The notes below the pieces were generated by a model. The model was not told the origin of the DNA. It saw only the letters and a list, made by a program, of their open reading frames with translations, and did no database searches. A stretch of DNA of 64,000 nucleotides from Cymbidium sinense. Its lineage: Eukaryota > Streptophyta > Magnoliopsida > Asparagales > Orchidaceae. The stretch lies in contig CM038218.1 of NCBI GenBank assembly GCA_021442155.1, positions 64,416,474 to 64,480,473 on the forward strand. The letters are read 5' to 3'. Positions 12,560 to 23,435 of this stretch are shown piece after piece; position 1 is the stretch's first letter, and the number at the start of each line of letters is the position of its first letter. The position numbers and the translations under genes were made by a program.

Positions 12560-12939
12560 GTACTTTTCTTAGAAAAGAATATTGAAAATAGTGGATGAAA
12601 AATTTTGATAACTTTTCCAATGAATTATCGAAAATACGATTGATTTTAGCAACCTTAATACCCTAAACAAAAATAGATAATTTTATTTTATCGTCATATT
12701 AGTAAATCTGAAGTTAGAGAAGCTTCAGAGAAAATGAAATGTAGAAAAACAGTAAGACCTGATGATATTCCAATGAGGTGTGGAAATGGGGAGATCAAGA
12801 AACTTGGCTTATAAATATTTTAATGTTATTTTAAAGATTAAAAGATGAGATGAGTGGAGAAAGACTTTGTTGGTTCCTATATTTAAAATAAAGGTGATGC
12901 ACAAGAGTGTGCAAATTATAGAGGAATTATGTTAATCTC
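12560..12939 (+). pseudogene. RTE-type LINE reverse transcriptase, upstream fragment
   Basis: Plus-strand translation across frame shifts gives ISKSEVREASEKMK, then RPDDIPMRC, then KGDAQECANYRGIMLIS. These match in order the start of the RT domain of plant RTE-like LINEs (SKxEVxEALKxMK, GPDDIPxEVW, NKGDxQxCxNYRGIxLxS). The sequence stops at 12,939 where LTR element E begins, and the next expected block (RVIEHxLR) appears at about 27,435, just past the other end of E. The two pieces are therefore one RTE copy split by E. Stops between blocks show it is inactive. Confidence 0.8.
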
Positions 12940-15046
12940 TGTTCTCCAAAATTGCCACCTGACAAATGAAGAGAGTGATTTAAGTGGCAATGTAATTTTC
13001 AGAAGGCAAATGGAATAGTAGATAAGACACTACCTAAAGATTTCATCCTCATTTGGTGAGAACTTTAGATCTGTTTGAGGTTTCTATACAAGCCCTAGTT
13101 AGCACTCACAATGCCGAGATAACTTTTGATTAAGGCTAGTCGTTAGATCACTAAATGCATAGCGTATAGTAGTAGCATGTGGAGTTTTAAAATTTAGATT
13201 TATTAAATTCATCATCATTAGCTTAAAGCGAATGATTGGGGGAATGATAACATGCCCCATTTAGATCCTATGGTTTCGTCATCCCGGGCTATCGTGGTCC
13301 CTAGTCGACTTAGTCAGAGGAGATAGTCGACCCAACCTAACTGAAGTATCCTTGTTAGCAACACATATGTTAGGTCATCCAAGAAATCCCTATAGACTTG
13401 AGGTAGTGTTTGTCTAAGAAGATAATCTTAAGTCTCCCAAGAACAGAGATTTTTTTCCCTATCAGTGCACCTTATAATTTACAACTCAAAGGGTAAAGCC
13501 ATTGGGGAGCATACGGGCTATGGTCGCGATCATAAAATAATGGTTCCATTTGGCGGCAACCACCCAATCAGAGGACTCTAGTCATAATTGCATCATATGA
13601 GGAGCCTACTGGCCAAGCCACACAGTCAGAGGACACGGGCCACATCCCTATCAACATGAGATTGATTGAGAGTGAATATAGTAGAACACTTATTTTGACT
13701 TTGACTTCTTTGTGAGCAAGAGTTTCTTAATTTGTCACCTTTAACAAATAATTATGGAAGGTGGATTGGATTTTAGCTTTAAGTTTTTAGATACTGAATT
13801 TCATTTAAGCATTTTTAGATTAATACTTAATTTGAGTTAATTTGATTTGAGATTAGAATCACATTTTGATGGAAGTATTCCCTCCGGTTGAAATCACCAT
13901 CAACACAGCCATCATCGAGGTTTATGAGTTTACTTGGCCATTTAGTTTATTGTTTTGGATCTGACTAATTTAATAATAGAGGATCGATCTATCCATAACG
14001 TAATTAGTCTCAGATGTTTCAATAAGTTGAAATTCTTATAATAATTAGATTTTTAGGTTGTGTTAACCCGGACCTGGTCCTAAGACCAAACTGGGAAGCA
14101 ACCCAAAGATCATTAAGTTTAAGCATTCATCATAGTGTGGCATGCGGTATATTTTAAGAATGCTTGCATAATTTTAAGCTATTGAATTTGAGTTTAATCT
14201 TACTTCATAATATACGTGAGGGTTCAATTAAATCCTTAATTAACGCCTTCTGTTCACTTGTACGATGTGTTGCAAATCCGATGGCATTTGAGGGCGTTGT
14301 AAATTGATCTAATATTTTATTAGATCCCTTGGATTAATATTTAATTGATTTCTTTTATTCCAAGTTGATTAGTCTTTGAATATTCAATAGACTCGCCATG
14401 ACAATTCTCAAATTCATCACCAACTATACTCAATTTCTCCTTGATCCAATTCGAGTATTTAATAAGACGAAGAATATGCTTCAAATATTTTCCAATAATT
14501 TATTAATTATGCTTATTAGCAATCGTTATATCTCATGGAAAATCTCTTATGAATTCTTTGATTTTCTTTAATTTATTTGGGTATATTTGAAGAGTAAATC
14601 TTAATTCCAAGAGGCTCTCTTATACTTTGATTTGATGTCCAATTGAGATTCTTACTTCATTTGATATCAGACCTAATTTTTTATTGCTCAATTACTTTCA
14701 TTCGAATACTTTGAATATTCAAAGATAAACTCTATTCACATATAAATACATCAACTCTAATATAGATTTATCCTTAACTCCACATGAGGCTTCATATTTA
14801 TTTAATAACTGGACTTCAAGTTCGTCCTACATCCCTTGTGGATTTAGTATTTGACTCCCCACATTTCGATTAAATCTTATTTAGTTTTGAGGAATTTGCA
14901 AGAATACGAATCCACTTTGCCATGAAATTTATATTTGTTATTTTGCTTCAATTTAGCCATAAAAAATTGCAATTAAAGCCTATGAGTTTAATATTATCTA
15001 TCAAACCCCATCATTGCACTTAATCATTAAACTTAAATAAGGATGG

Positions 15047-15057
15047 GTCCCACATCG
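15047..15057 (+). promoter_or_regulatory. USE-like box GTCCCACATCG in E 5' LTR
   Basis: An exact match to RTCCCACATCG, the upstream sequence element of plant snRNA genes. It sits 14 bases before the TATA box, a gap shorter than I recall for either Pol II or Pol III snRNA promoters. In the 3' LTR the last bases are changed (GTCCCACATTA at 25,498-25,508). Confidence 0.55.
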
Positions 15058-15071
15058 ACTCTTTCCATTTC

Positions 15072-15079
15072 TATAAATA
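15072..15079 (+). promoter_or_regulatory. TATA box of E 5' LTR promoter
   Basis: TATAAATA, flanked by CTTTCCATTTC before and AGGC after. It is kept at 25,523-25,530 in the 3' LTR. It predicts a transcript start near 15,100. Promoter function is inferred from conservation and position. Confidence 0.6.
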
Positions 15080-15539
15080 AGGCTAAGGGAGGGCCTTCCA
15101 TTTCATGTAGTTTGCTTAAGAGGTTGGAGTGTTTTGGAGTTTTAGAAGGGGAGAAAGATTTGATTACATTCCAAGTAAGTGTTTTATTCTTTCAAAGTTT
15201 CTTTAAGTATTCCCCGTCTATTTTCTTTGATTTAGTTTTTATCATTGTATTTACTATGCATCTCATATTTAATTTTAAATTTAGATGATTTTAATTTCAA
15301 TTTGCTTAAGAGCAAAATTTTAGTCAAAATTTCAGCAATATTTCGACATAGGTGTGCGACATCTAACAAGTCTTTTGGCTTACTCGGTACACCCTATTAA
15401 GCATAGAGGGTGGTGTCTTCCGACACACACGTTCTTCACACCCATCTTTGGGCATTAATGGGTCTTGGAACCAAAAAAAGAAAAACACATATTTTGACAA
15501 CTAGATCAACAAATTACTTCTCTCATTTCCTATTCGGAT

Positions 15540-16070
15540 GAGAGAAAGAGGGAAGAGAGAGAATGGGGCTTGGTTTAATTCGATTGGGAGGGTATTCAAA
15601 TGAGAGCTCTAAATGGACAAATTTGGATGCTTGCGTGAATCGAGAGCGAGAGGAAGAGCGGATTTGTAGTTAAGAAGGATCAAATGGGAAAGAGGGAGAG
15701 AGTCTCGGCTTAGAAAAATTGAATGAGAACTCGCGTGTGAGAATGAAATCCTGCATGAGAAAGGGAGGCGAATGAGAGAGGAGAAGCAAGCTTACGGTAA
15801 TCAAAGGGAATGCCTTATTCATTGTCTGCTTGGGACGGATGAGATGAGGGATCAAAGAAAGAGGAGAGGGTTTTGGTTTGCGATTGAGGGGAGAAGAAGA
15901 ACCCAGTGAAGAGGGAAGAGCCAATGAAGAGAGTGAGGGAGGGTTTTCAATTTTTAGGGAGGAAGAAGGCTTGGAGGGAACGGTTGCCATTTTTGAGCAG
16001 TTGTTGTCGTTCGATCAAGAGGAGCTGAATGCAAATGGAAAGAGAGAGGTGAGATCATGCGAGTAGGGCT
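15540..16070 (+). repeat. GA-rich block in E 5' LTR, with a 62-codon frame
   Basis: A purine-rich stretch (GAGAGAGGAAGAG-type) with a short frame at 15,878-16,066, preserved at the same place in the 3' LTR (26,332-26,520) despite many substitutions. The opposite strand has a 106-codon frame rich in Ser and Pro. Either frame could be chance in skewed sequence, a downstream promoter region, or a captured host 5' end. I recognise neither product. Confidence 0.4.
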
Positions 16071-17061
16071 TGGGTCGAACGGGCTGTGCAAAAGGGGAAG
16101 AGGTTAGGTTAGGGAAGAGTTAAGGCTATTAGATATAAATAGTTTTTTCTTTTTTAAATCAATTTTCTAAATATGTAATCCACCTTAATATGAATTTTAC
16201 ACCGACCTCAATATAGGGTTAATATATATGTTGATTCAAGATTATCCTGATATTTCGAATGCAACGACACAGTCCATTTCATGATCGAAGGTTGTTTGGT
16301 TCAAATCAGCGTCAAATTGGATCAATTTTGGCTCAAAATGTGCATTATTACTTTCGATCTCTCAACATTCACATAGACTTATCCGAATCGATCGCATATA
16401 GTTTAATTTGATAGATTTTGATATTTCAAAGCTAACTGCATAATTAATTTCATGAACGGATGACGTTTGGATTAAGTTGGTACCTCTTGAGCTCGATATG
16501 TGTGTCAATATGTTGACAGCTTGATCGCTCGATAGGTTGATCATTAGATTTTGCAATATTTATATTCTGATCAATTTTGACATTTTGAAAGCAATGGAGA
16601 AGTTCGTTTGTCGATCGGAGATCGTTTGGATGGGTTTTAGCCCAGTACTTGCCTCGATTTAAGTATTGTGACTTGAGATCATTCGACACTCATAGTCTGA
16701 ATTAAGTGTGGATTGTCTCATTGGGTAGGTTTTGACATTTCAAAACTAACAACGTAATCAATTTTATGAACGGAGTTCATCCGGACATCATCGCAGCATC
16801 CCAACTTTGATATATGCTTTAGCATATTGATAGCTCGATCGCATGATTGGTTGATCATTAAATTGTATAATAGTTATTTTCTGACCAATTTCAATGTGTT
16901 GAACGTGATGGCGAAGTTCATTCGTCGATCGAAGGTCATCTGGACTAATTTTGATGATGTTTGGTGCATCTCAGCTCTGATTTATGCTCTAAAGCATCCG
17001 AAGTCGATCGAATTCACCTTATAAGCTTGATTCGACTCATGTGCTATACATATGAAGGTCA

Positions 17062-17640
17062 ATAAATGCCCCCCAACAAAGGTGATTCGTGCATGAAGCG
17101 AGTCATATTTGTTGAAAATTGATTGACCTTATTCATTTTCTTCTCACTTTTTTTGTTCCCCTTCTTTTTACTACTTCTTAGTATAGTTCTTTTTTCATAT
17201 ACTTTGTTATGTTGTCACTTGGATTCTTATGTGTTGTTTCTCTAATCACTTGATAGGAGAATGTTCAGCTAGAGAAGACTTGATGACTTGTCATCTACTG
17301 AGCCTAACGAGGGACTATTTGGTCGAGATTGATAGACACAACTTGTGGAGATACTGATATCAGGGATATGATTAAACAACACACCGATATGTTGGGAGGA
17401 TGTGATTTTTACCAGGTTTCTTTGCATGCTTCTCCATGCTTCCTAACTGGACTTCAGACTCTATTGCTTCTGAGGATCCCATAGATTGGGTGACTACCAT
17501 TAAGCTAAAATGTGGGGACTACAATCTGATAGTGTGGATATTATGATATTTTACTACTCGCTCGAATTGCATTGGCGACGAGATAGTAGACTTGAGCCAT
17601 CGTTAGTTACAGTCGACCTCATCATACTTGCTTTGAGATT
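17062..17640 (+). other. E internal start, no gene recognised
   Basis: The stretch begins ATAAATGCCCCCCAACAAAGG after the LTR. I do not see a standard PBS (no TGGTATCAGAGC or TGGCGCC). The T-rich 17,120-17,210 looks like leader. From about 17,400 scattered codons may already belong to the frame that follows. Confidence 0.45.
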
Positions 17641-20140
17641 CATCTGTTGGCAAGATTCCTAGTCTTCCACATGGATACGTCACATGGGCTAGATACATTT
17701 TGTAGGCTCATAGAGGCACTTTACGGACATCTGGCATTTATGAGGCATTATATGTGTCTTTATTTGATTTTGAAGGTATGCCATCTTCTTGGGCTCGTGG
17801 AGTAGCGGAGTTCTGGGATGCTAGTAGTAACACTTGTTGGATTGGCCCGAAGGAGTTGATAGTTATACTTTGGGACTTACAGGTTGTATCAGGCCTTCTA
17901 GTGTTTGGTTATCGCTACGAGGAGTGTGTTCCGCCTAATGAGGAGTTATTTTATAGTCATCCTTCAGTTGGTAGTGATTGACAGGGTAGATTAGCCATGC
18001 CATCTATTTATATTGATCTTCTGAATCATTATCACTTAGCTTTCAGGCATTAGGACACTCTAGATGATCATGGGATACATTGCCTGTGAGTGCATGGATT
18101 CAGAGCTTCTTACAGAATTATGCTTTATCTGAGGAGACTGTAGCACTACATGATCCTTTTTGATTGGGTGTGTCTGATGGTAGTTACTTATCTGAGGAGA
18201 TTGCGTAGCCTACTTTATTACTAGGAGAGACTTCTCCAGCCCTACAGGGATTGAGAGAGGATTTGTTCATAACAGGATTTATAGTGACATGGCTCATATT
18301 TTTGTGTTTCCCATTATAGAGGGATCAGTTCATCTAGGTGCTTTGTTAGCAGGCAACATGATTTCTCAAGATTCTCTAGCCCTAGTAGTGTTAGCAAGGA
18401 TTTATAGAATATTGAGGGTTCTAAGGCTGGTTCTCTAGAGTTACGAGATGTGACTCTACCTTGGCAGTACTTGGACGCTTGGGTTCACCTCCACATACAT
18501 GGTGTCTTTGCTTATTTTGAGTATACATCATTCTTTTGAGGGTGAGGATATCCTACAATCTTGCAATTATAACGAGCATCATCTACTTTGGAGATAGAGT
18601 GAATTCGAATGTTCTTCTTTGCTCCTCATTTAGTCAGAGATCAATTTTTTTAGTTTACCGACATATTTGGTTTACCATCTAACTTGATAGATGCTAATCT
18701 TATATGTTCTTGTTGAGAATGGCGATATTCATTGCTTCATGGACATTTGGAGTAGGCGAGTATTTTTTTTCGATATCCCGTGATGGTTATGTTATCGATT
18801 TGAGTTATTATAGAGGGCTATTGACAAGCTTTGGTTTCTTCCAGGTTGACTTCTCATGATGGTGCCATTCATCCCTTGTTGTGGATGTTAGGAAGATCAA
18901 GATGATTCCCCTTGAGACACATTACATTACTACTTCAGTTGTTTGGCTACATTTACTGAGGCTTGGTACGGGTGCTCACTTTCGGATAGCTCCTCCACAT
19001 AATCACACAGGGGTTAGTTATACCTACCTCACCTGAGTACAGCTATCCTTTGGTCCTTTCCTGAAGTGTGGTGCCAGGATATATGAGCGCAGAGTGAGGT
19101 TTTTGGGAGTTCCTTGAAGTCAGAGGCCTCGACATCAGTCACCACCAGCAGGACACATCAGTGCTAGAGGTATAATTACTATTTTCTCCTTTTAATACTT
19201 CTATCATCTTCTTTGTTGTATCATTAAAGTATATTCAATGTATCTGATATTTTAATTTGATTCGTGACATATGCAGCAATTGACGAACAGGTTAGAGCTA
19301 GGGATTCCATTCTCAGTTACACTGAGGCTCCTTCACCACCATGACGAAGTAGCACCTACAGAGTCCTGCAGGGCTTTAGTTAATTGTTCCATGAGTCTGC
19401 CTCCATAACAATTTGTGACTTCTGATGAGGTGCCATAGGTGTTAGGTAGCACTAAATATACTATTGAGGACCTTAAAGTTGGGCCATCGAGCGTGCCTTC
19501 CTTTGATACTGCAGCCTCATATTTTGCTACTCCTTATGTGGAGCACACTATTCCCCGCTGAGTCTCACTCTTCCCATTGTACTAGGGAGATTTCTGAGGT
19601 GAGAGATCTTGTGCCTCATGGAGCTTCTATTGAGTCAACGAATAGCCCTAGATCTTATCATATAGTGAGGGTCCTCAAGGATTACATTAATTACACCGTC
19701 ACCAAATTCATCATGTTCGATACTTTACTTCCTTCCTTTGTTCTTTAGTTGCACTTCTTTACATTTACTATTTTATCTCATGCTAATTATTTTCATTCAT
19801 TTCTTGGAGTGCCTGATGTAGATTATGAGTCTGAGATCTACCATCGATATCCACGTATACCAGATCCACGCAACAGAGGCATGCGGGATTACGACTTGGT
19901 GTTTTTGAGGGATGTGGTTTCTAGGCATACTCTAGACTCACTAGAGTCACTAAATAGCTTCATATCATATGTGAATACCATTCTAGATCTTCTAGCTCAC
20001 ACCGGCTTGGAGGAGCAGGTTCTTAGGTACTTGGAGACTCTCATAGAGACGAGAGTTTTGATCCACCATGAGATCACTCGATTGTCCCATCTAGCACTTA
20101 ACAGAGTTGAGGTGGTCGGGGAGGCACCTAGCATATGATG
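17640..20140 (+). pseudogene. Decayed plant mobile domain (PMD) frame of element E
   Basis: The best open piece (17,754-17,981) plus the preceding in-frame codons reads SGIYEALYVSLFDFEGMPSS, WARGVAEFWDASSNTCWIGP, then WDLQVVSGLLVFG and YEECVPPNEE. This is the plant mobile domain ('aminotransferase-like') pattern: GIYEA..S, W..AL..FW...TNTF, a G-E/K stretch, then (L/D)-(I/V)-SGLPVxG. Weaker downstream pieces fit the same family: SLALVVLARIYRIL near 18,375, then IHCFMDIWSRRVFFFRYP near 18,730. Open frames at 19,464-19,748 and 19,749-20,138 form the C-terminal tail, with a helical LDSLESLNSF..VNTILDLL stretch. PMD proteins occur in host MAIN/MAIL genes and, often, inside plant transposons. Stops and shifts make this copy a pseudogene. 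Confidence 0.7.
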
Positions 20141-23100
20141 AGTTTGAGGAGAGTCCGAGGCTCATGACACACTATCGAGATCGATGATGCGCTCAATTAG
20201 ATGACACCGCCAGATCAAGCCGCAGTCGAAGGAGAGGCTCGCTACAGAGTAGCACCGCTACTGATACGCCACCGTGCCATGGTGGATATTAAGGCTTCTT
20301 TGACTAGGCTACAAAGGCTTTATAATTCGAGTGAGCATCGCCTTTAGCGCTTTTTAGCGATTTTAGAGCTACGATAGACTCCCATAATGTACTTTTCATT
20401 TTTTATTTCTCTTTTCATCAATTATGTATTATATTGTTGTATTAGTAGCATTCCTATGTTACTTTTGTGCTTTTTGCTTTGGCGAGCTTGATGAGAAAAT
20501 CAGCTTTGATATGCGCTTTGAGCTTGATTAGATCATTTAAAAATATATTGAAATATCACACTACGAGCAATATATAGATTGATTTGAGGCAGCCCTGAAT
20601 TAGGAGTTTCCTCAGATTGTCTTGATCCATTGATCAAGTAGAAAGATCTCCTAGATTATGATTGCTTGTAGTCACTAAGCTAGATCTGGTTTGAGATTGA
20701 ATAGCTATCATTGAAATGAGCACGGGCTCTTTAACGCATCCTTTTCTTACGACTTATTGAGTGAGGAGATTGTTACTAACTCGACCACATTTGGGTTTTT
20801 TGAATTTGACCTTTAGAACCTGCTGAACTCTTCAACTTAAGATGTGATGGGTTGGTGATTTGGTCATTAGACTAACGAACGAGGGCTCTTTCACTGCGGC
20901 CTTTTCTTATGGCTTGTTGAGTGAGGAGAGCATCAACAACTCGGTCATTTATGGGCTTCTTGAGTTCGACCTTCAGAACCCATCTGTATTATAGACTTTA
21001 GGATGTAGAGGTTGATGCTTTTTCAACTCAGTTGATTGAAGCTTTCAAAATTGGGAGTTCTTCTAACTTGATCTTCAGAATTTGGCGAAGTTGGGAGATA
21101 AACTTTTGATATTTATGACTGTCTTTTTTCATGCATAGAAATAGATTCTTTTTGCTTTTGCAAGAACCTACAACTTAACAATAACAATTATGGATATATT
21201 CAGGGATTTCAGCATAAAGCTCGATGTCAACCAATCAATATTTTCGAGGATCTTTTATATCATGATTTTAACTTGACTAAATATATAAAATGCCCCTGTC
21301 TTGTAGGAAAAATTCTAAAGCACTTTGAAAAAGCTCTAGAATAATTTAAGAAAATATATCAATGTATGAGTTGATACATTTGATCTTAAGAGGGTTTTAA
21401 CATGTAACATTGATTTCATTTATGTATAGAAATCTAAAATGCCCCTATGTAACAGGAGAATTTTCATGAAATTTTTTTATCTTGAGTATGTATATTTATT
21501 TAGGGATCTCGACATGAAGCACGATGTCGACCTGAATCAGAATATATTTTAGGATTTCATCTTATAGCATGATTTTAACTTGGCTAAATATATAAAAATG
21601 CCTCCTGTCTTGCAAGAGAAATTCTAAAGCAATTTGAAAAAGCTCTAAAATAATTTAAGAAAATATATCAATGTATGAGTTGATACATTTGATCTTAAGA
21701 GGGTTTTAACATGTAACATTGATTTCATCTATGTATAAAAATCTAAAATGCCCCCTCTGTAACAGGGAAATTTTCACGGAAAAATTTTATCATCTTGAGT
21801 AAGTATATTTATTTAGGGATCTCGGCATGAAGCACGATGTTGACCTAAATAAATATACTAAAAAATTTACCACTATCTTGCAGAGGGATGTTTGCTTTAT
21901 TTTGGAAATGTATTCTTGCATTACAAGAGAATTTCCAAGCAAAACTTACACATGTAATGACGATGAGGAATAATTGGTATTCTCAGCACCAGGACCAATT
22001 CTCCTTCTTGAAAGGTTCAGGGATGCACCATATGATTGAATGCTTTGGACATCTTTGCCCAATAAACTTTTAAATTTTATTGAGCTTGAGCGACCTGCCA
22101 AGCACATCAAGCTTTTCCCGTCCAGATGGGCATTCTCATCTTGAGTGAGATTGTCGAATGGCTACTGTGAGTGAAGGTAGTTCAACTTCAAGCAAGACCG
22201 CTCCCAATACTAGCATAATAAGTAAATTTTGTGGGAGTATAGTCTAGATGTCACGTGTTGTCTTTCTTTAAGGTAGTTTCACTTTGAGATTTTGTTCTCC
22301 AAATTTGCTTACCTATTAGACCTTCATTCGTGGATTCATGAACTGCTCCAAGTGTCTAATGCTTATCGTCGGACTTGAATTAGTTGACACCTTTGTATGA
22401 GGAGGTCTCCTTGTAGGAGCAATTCTAGCCTCCCTAATGACATAACTTTGATAGTTTCTTTACATCAGTCATTTCTCCTTAGCAACTTTGAGGGCCCAAT
22501 GCACTCTTGCATATACAGTTTCGAGTTTCCTCACTAGAGAAGTTGGAACCTGGCATTGTCGGGTCTATAAGGGCTGTTTGATTTGACCAGTAGAACTGTT
22601 CCGCTTTACCCATCTTAGGCTGTCAAACCTGTTATGAGTTGGAACACTCGCTTCTGGTTCCACAGTTGGTTGTACAATTTTTTGCCTGAACAATGGCTGT
22701 TGAGCGCTCAGTTCAACATTTCTCTTTCCCCGCTGTCTCTAGGTTAGCTTACTTCCAGATGAAAAAGCTTCTGCGTTGCAACTTCTTCTCGAGGCTTCGG
22801 CCTCCATATTATTTTTCTTTCTACCGGAACCTTTCGATGGCGGATTCCCGAACATGCAGTTCATGTGTCACACCCCGATGTTCACCATGCAGGAATTGCT
22901 TAGAACAATCTTGAGCATTACCCACTAAGAGTAGGCTTTTTGGTTGGTTTCTCATTTTCTCGATAATTGGGCATTGATACTTTTTCATAAGACCATTCTC
23001 CTTAACTTTCACACTGCACTCTGAGGACGAGTCTCGGGATGCCTCAGTAGGATTATAGGGGTGTTGTTGCTCCAAAATGATTGTTTGATATTACCATTAG

Positions 23101-23435
23101 AGTTGTTCCTTTTCAGATTTTTAAACTTGTTGTGAGGGGGAACACTCGCTTCTGGTATCAAGTCTGGTCATATGGCTAGTGATTGCAAAGAATTGTTGAG
23201 TCGATTTCTTCTCCTTCTTTGCCTTATACTCAATTTTTTCTGAAGAGGAAGCTTCAGCATCATACAATCTTAGTGCGAAAGGTTCGATTGGCAAAGTTGT
23301 GTTATTTTGGAGAACTAAAGTAACAGTTCTCCAAGTAACTTTAAACTTTGATTCCATTATATTCCGCTGCTATTATAGCTTAGATTCGACTAGCCAAAGA
23401 TGGAAAGAGAAACTTATTTCTAGTGGAGCCAAAAA
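20141..23435 (+). other. E internal 3' region, non-coding, with duplications
   Basis: No protein domain is recognised. It holds imperfect direct repeats: about 105 bp at 20,730-20,835 and 20,880-20,985 (GAGTGAGGAG...TTCAGAACC), and about 300 bp units at 21,191-21,865. An AACACTCGCTTCTGGT phrase occurs twice (22,643 and 23,141). The purine-rich GATGGAAAGAGAAAC (23,399-23,413), shortly before the 3' LTR, is a weak polypurine-tract candidate. Short frames at 22,693-22,914 and 22,821-23,075 are unrecognised. Confidence 0.55.
21191..21865 (+). repeat. Two and a bit tandem copies of an about 305 bp unit
   Basis: Unit 1 is 21,191-21,490, unit 2 is 21,491-21,802 and a partial unit 3 is 21,803-21,865. 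Shared landmarks are AGGGAT(T/C)TC(A/G)(G/A)CAT, CTAAATATATAAAA(A)TGCC, and the long near-identical core around ATGAGTTGATACATTTGATC (near 21,366 and 21,676). No coding potential is seen. Confidence 0.75.

Larger units (their letters stand above)
12940..17061 (+). repeat. 5' LTR of element E (4,122 bp)
   Basis: Pairs with 23,436-27,416 from TG...CCAAAATTGCCACC to CATATGAAGGTCA. A TATA box at 15,072 puts about 2.1 kb in U3 and the rest in R-U5. R-U5 contains a GA-rich block (15,540-16,070) and imperfect repeats of about 316 bp with GATCGGAGATCGTTTGGA-like cores (near 16,250, 16,520-16,630 and 16,838-16,945). The 65- and 62-codon frames seen here have no recognised function. Confidence 0.85.

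Noticed and set aside
15047..15079. A U6/U3-type snRNA gene promoter
   Set aside because: USE-TATA gap is too short, no snRNA sequence follows, and the site repeats in the other LTR as part of the retroelement.
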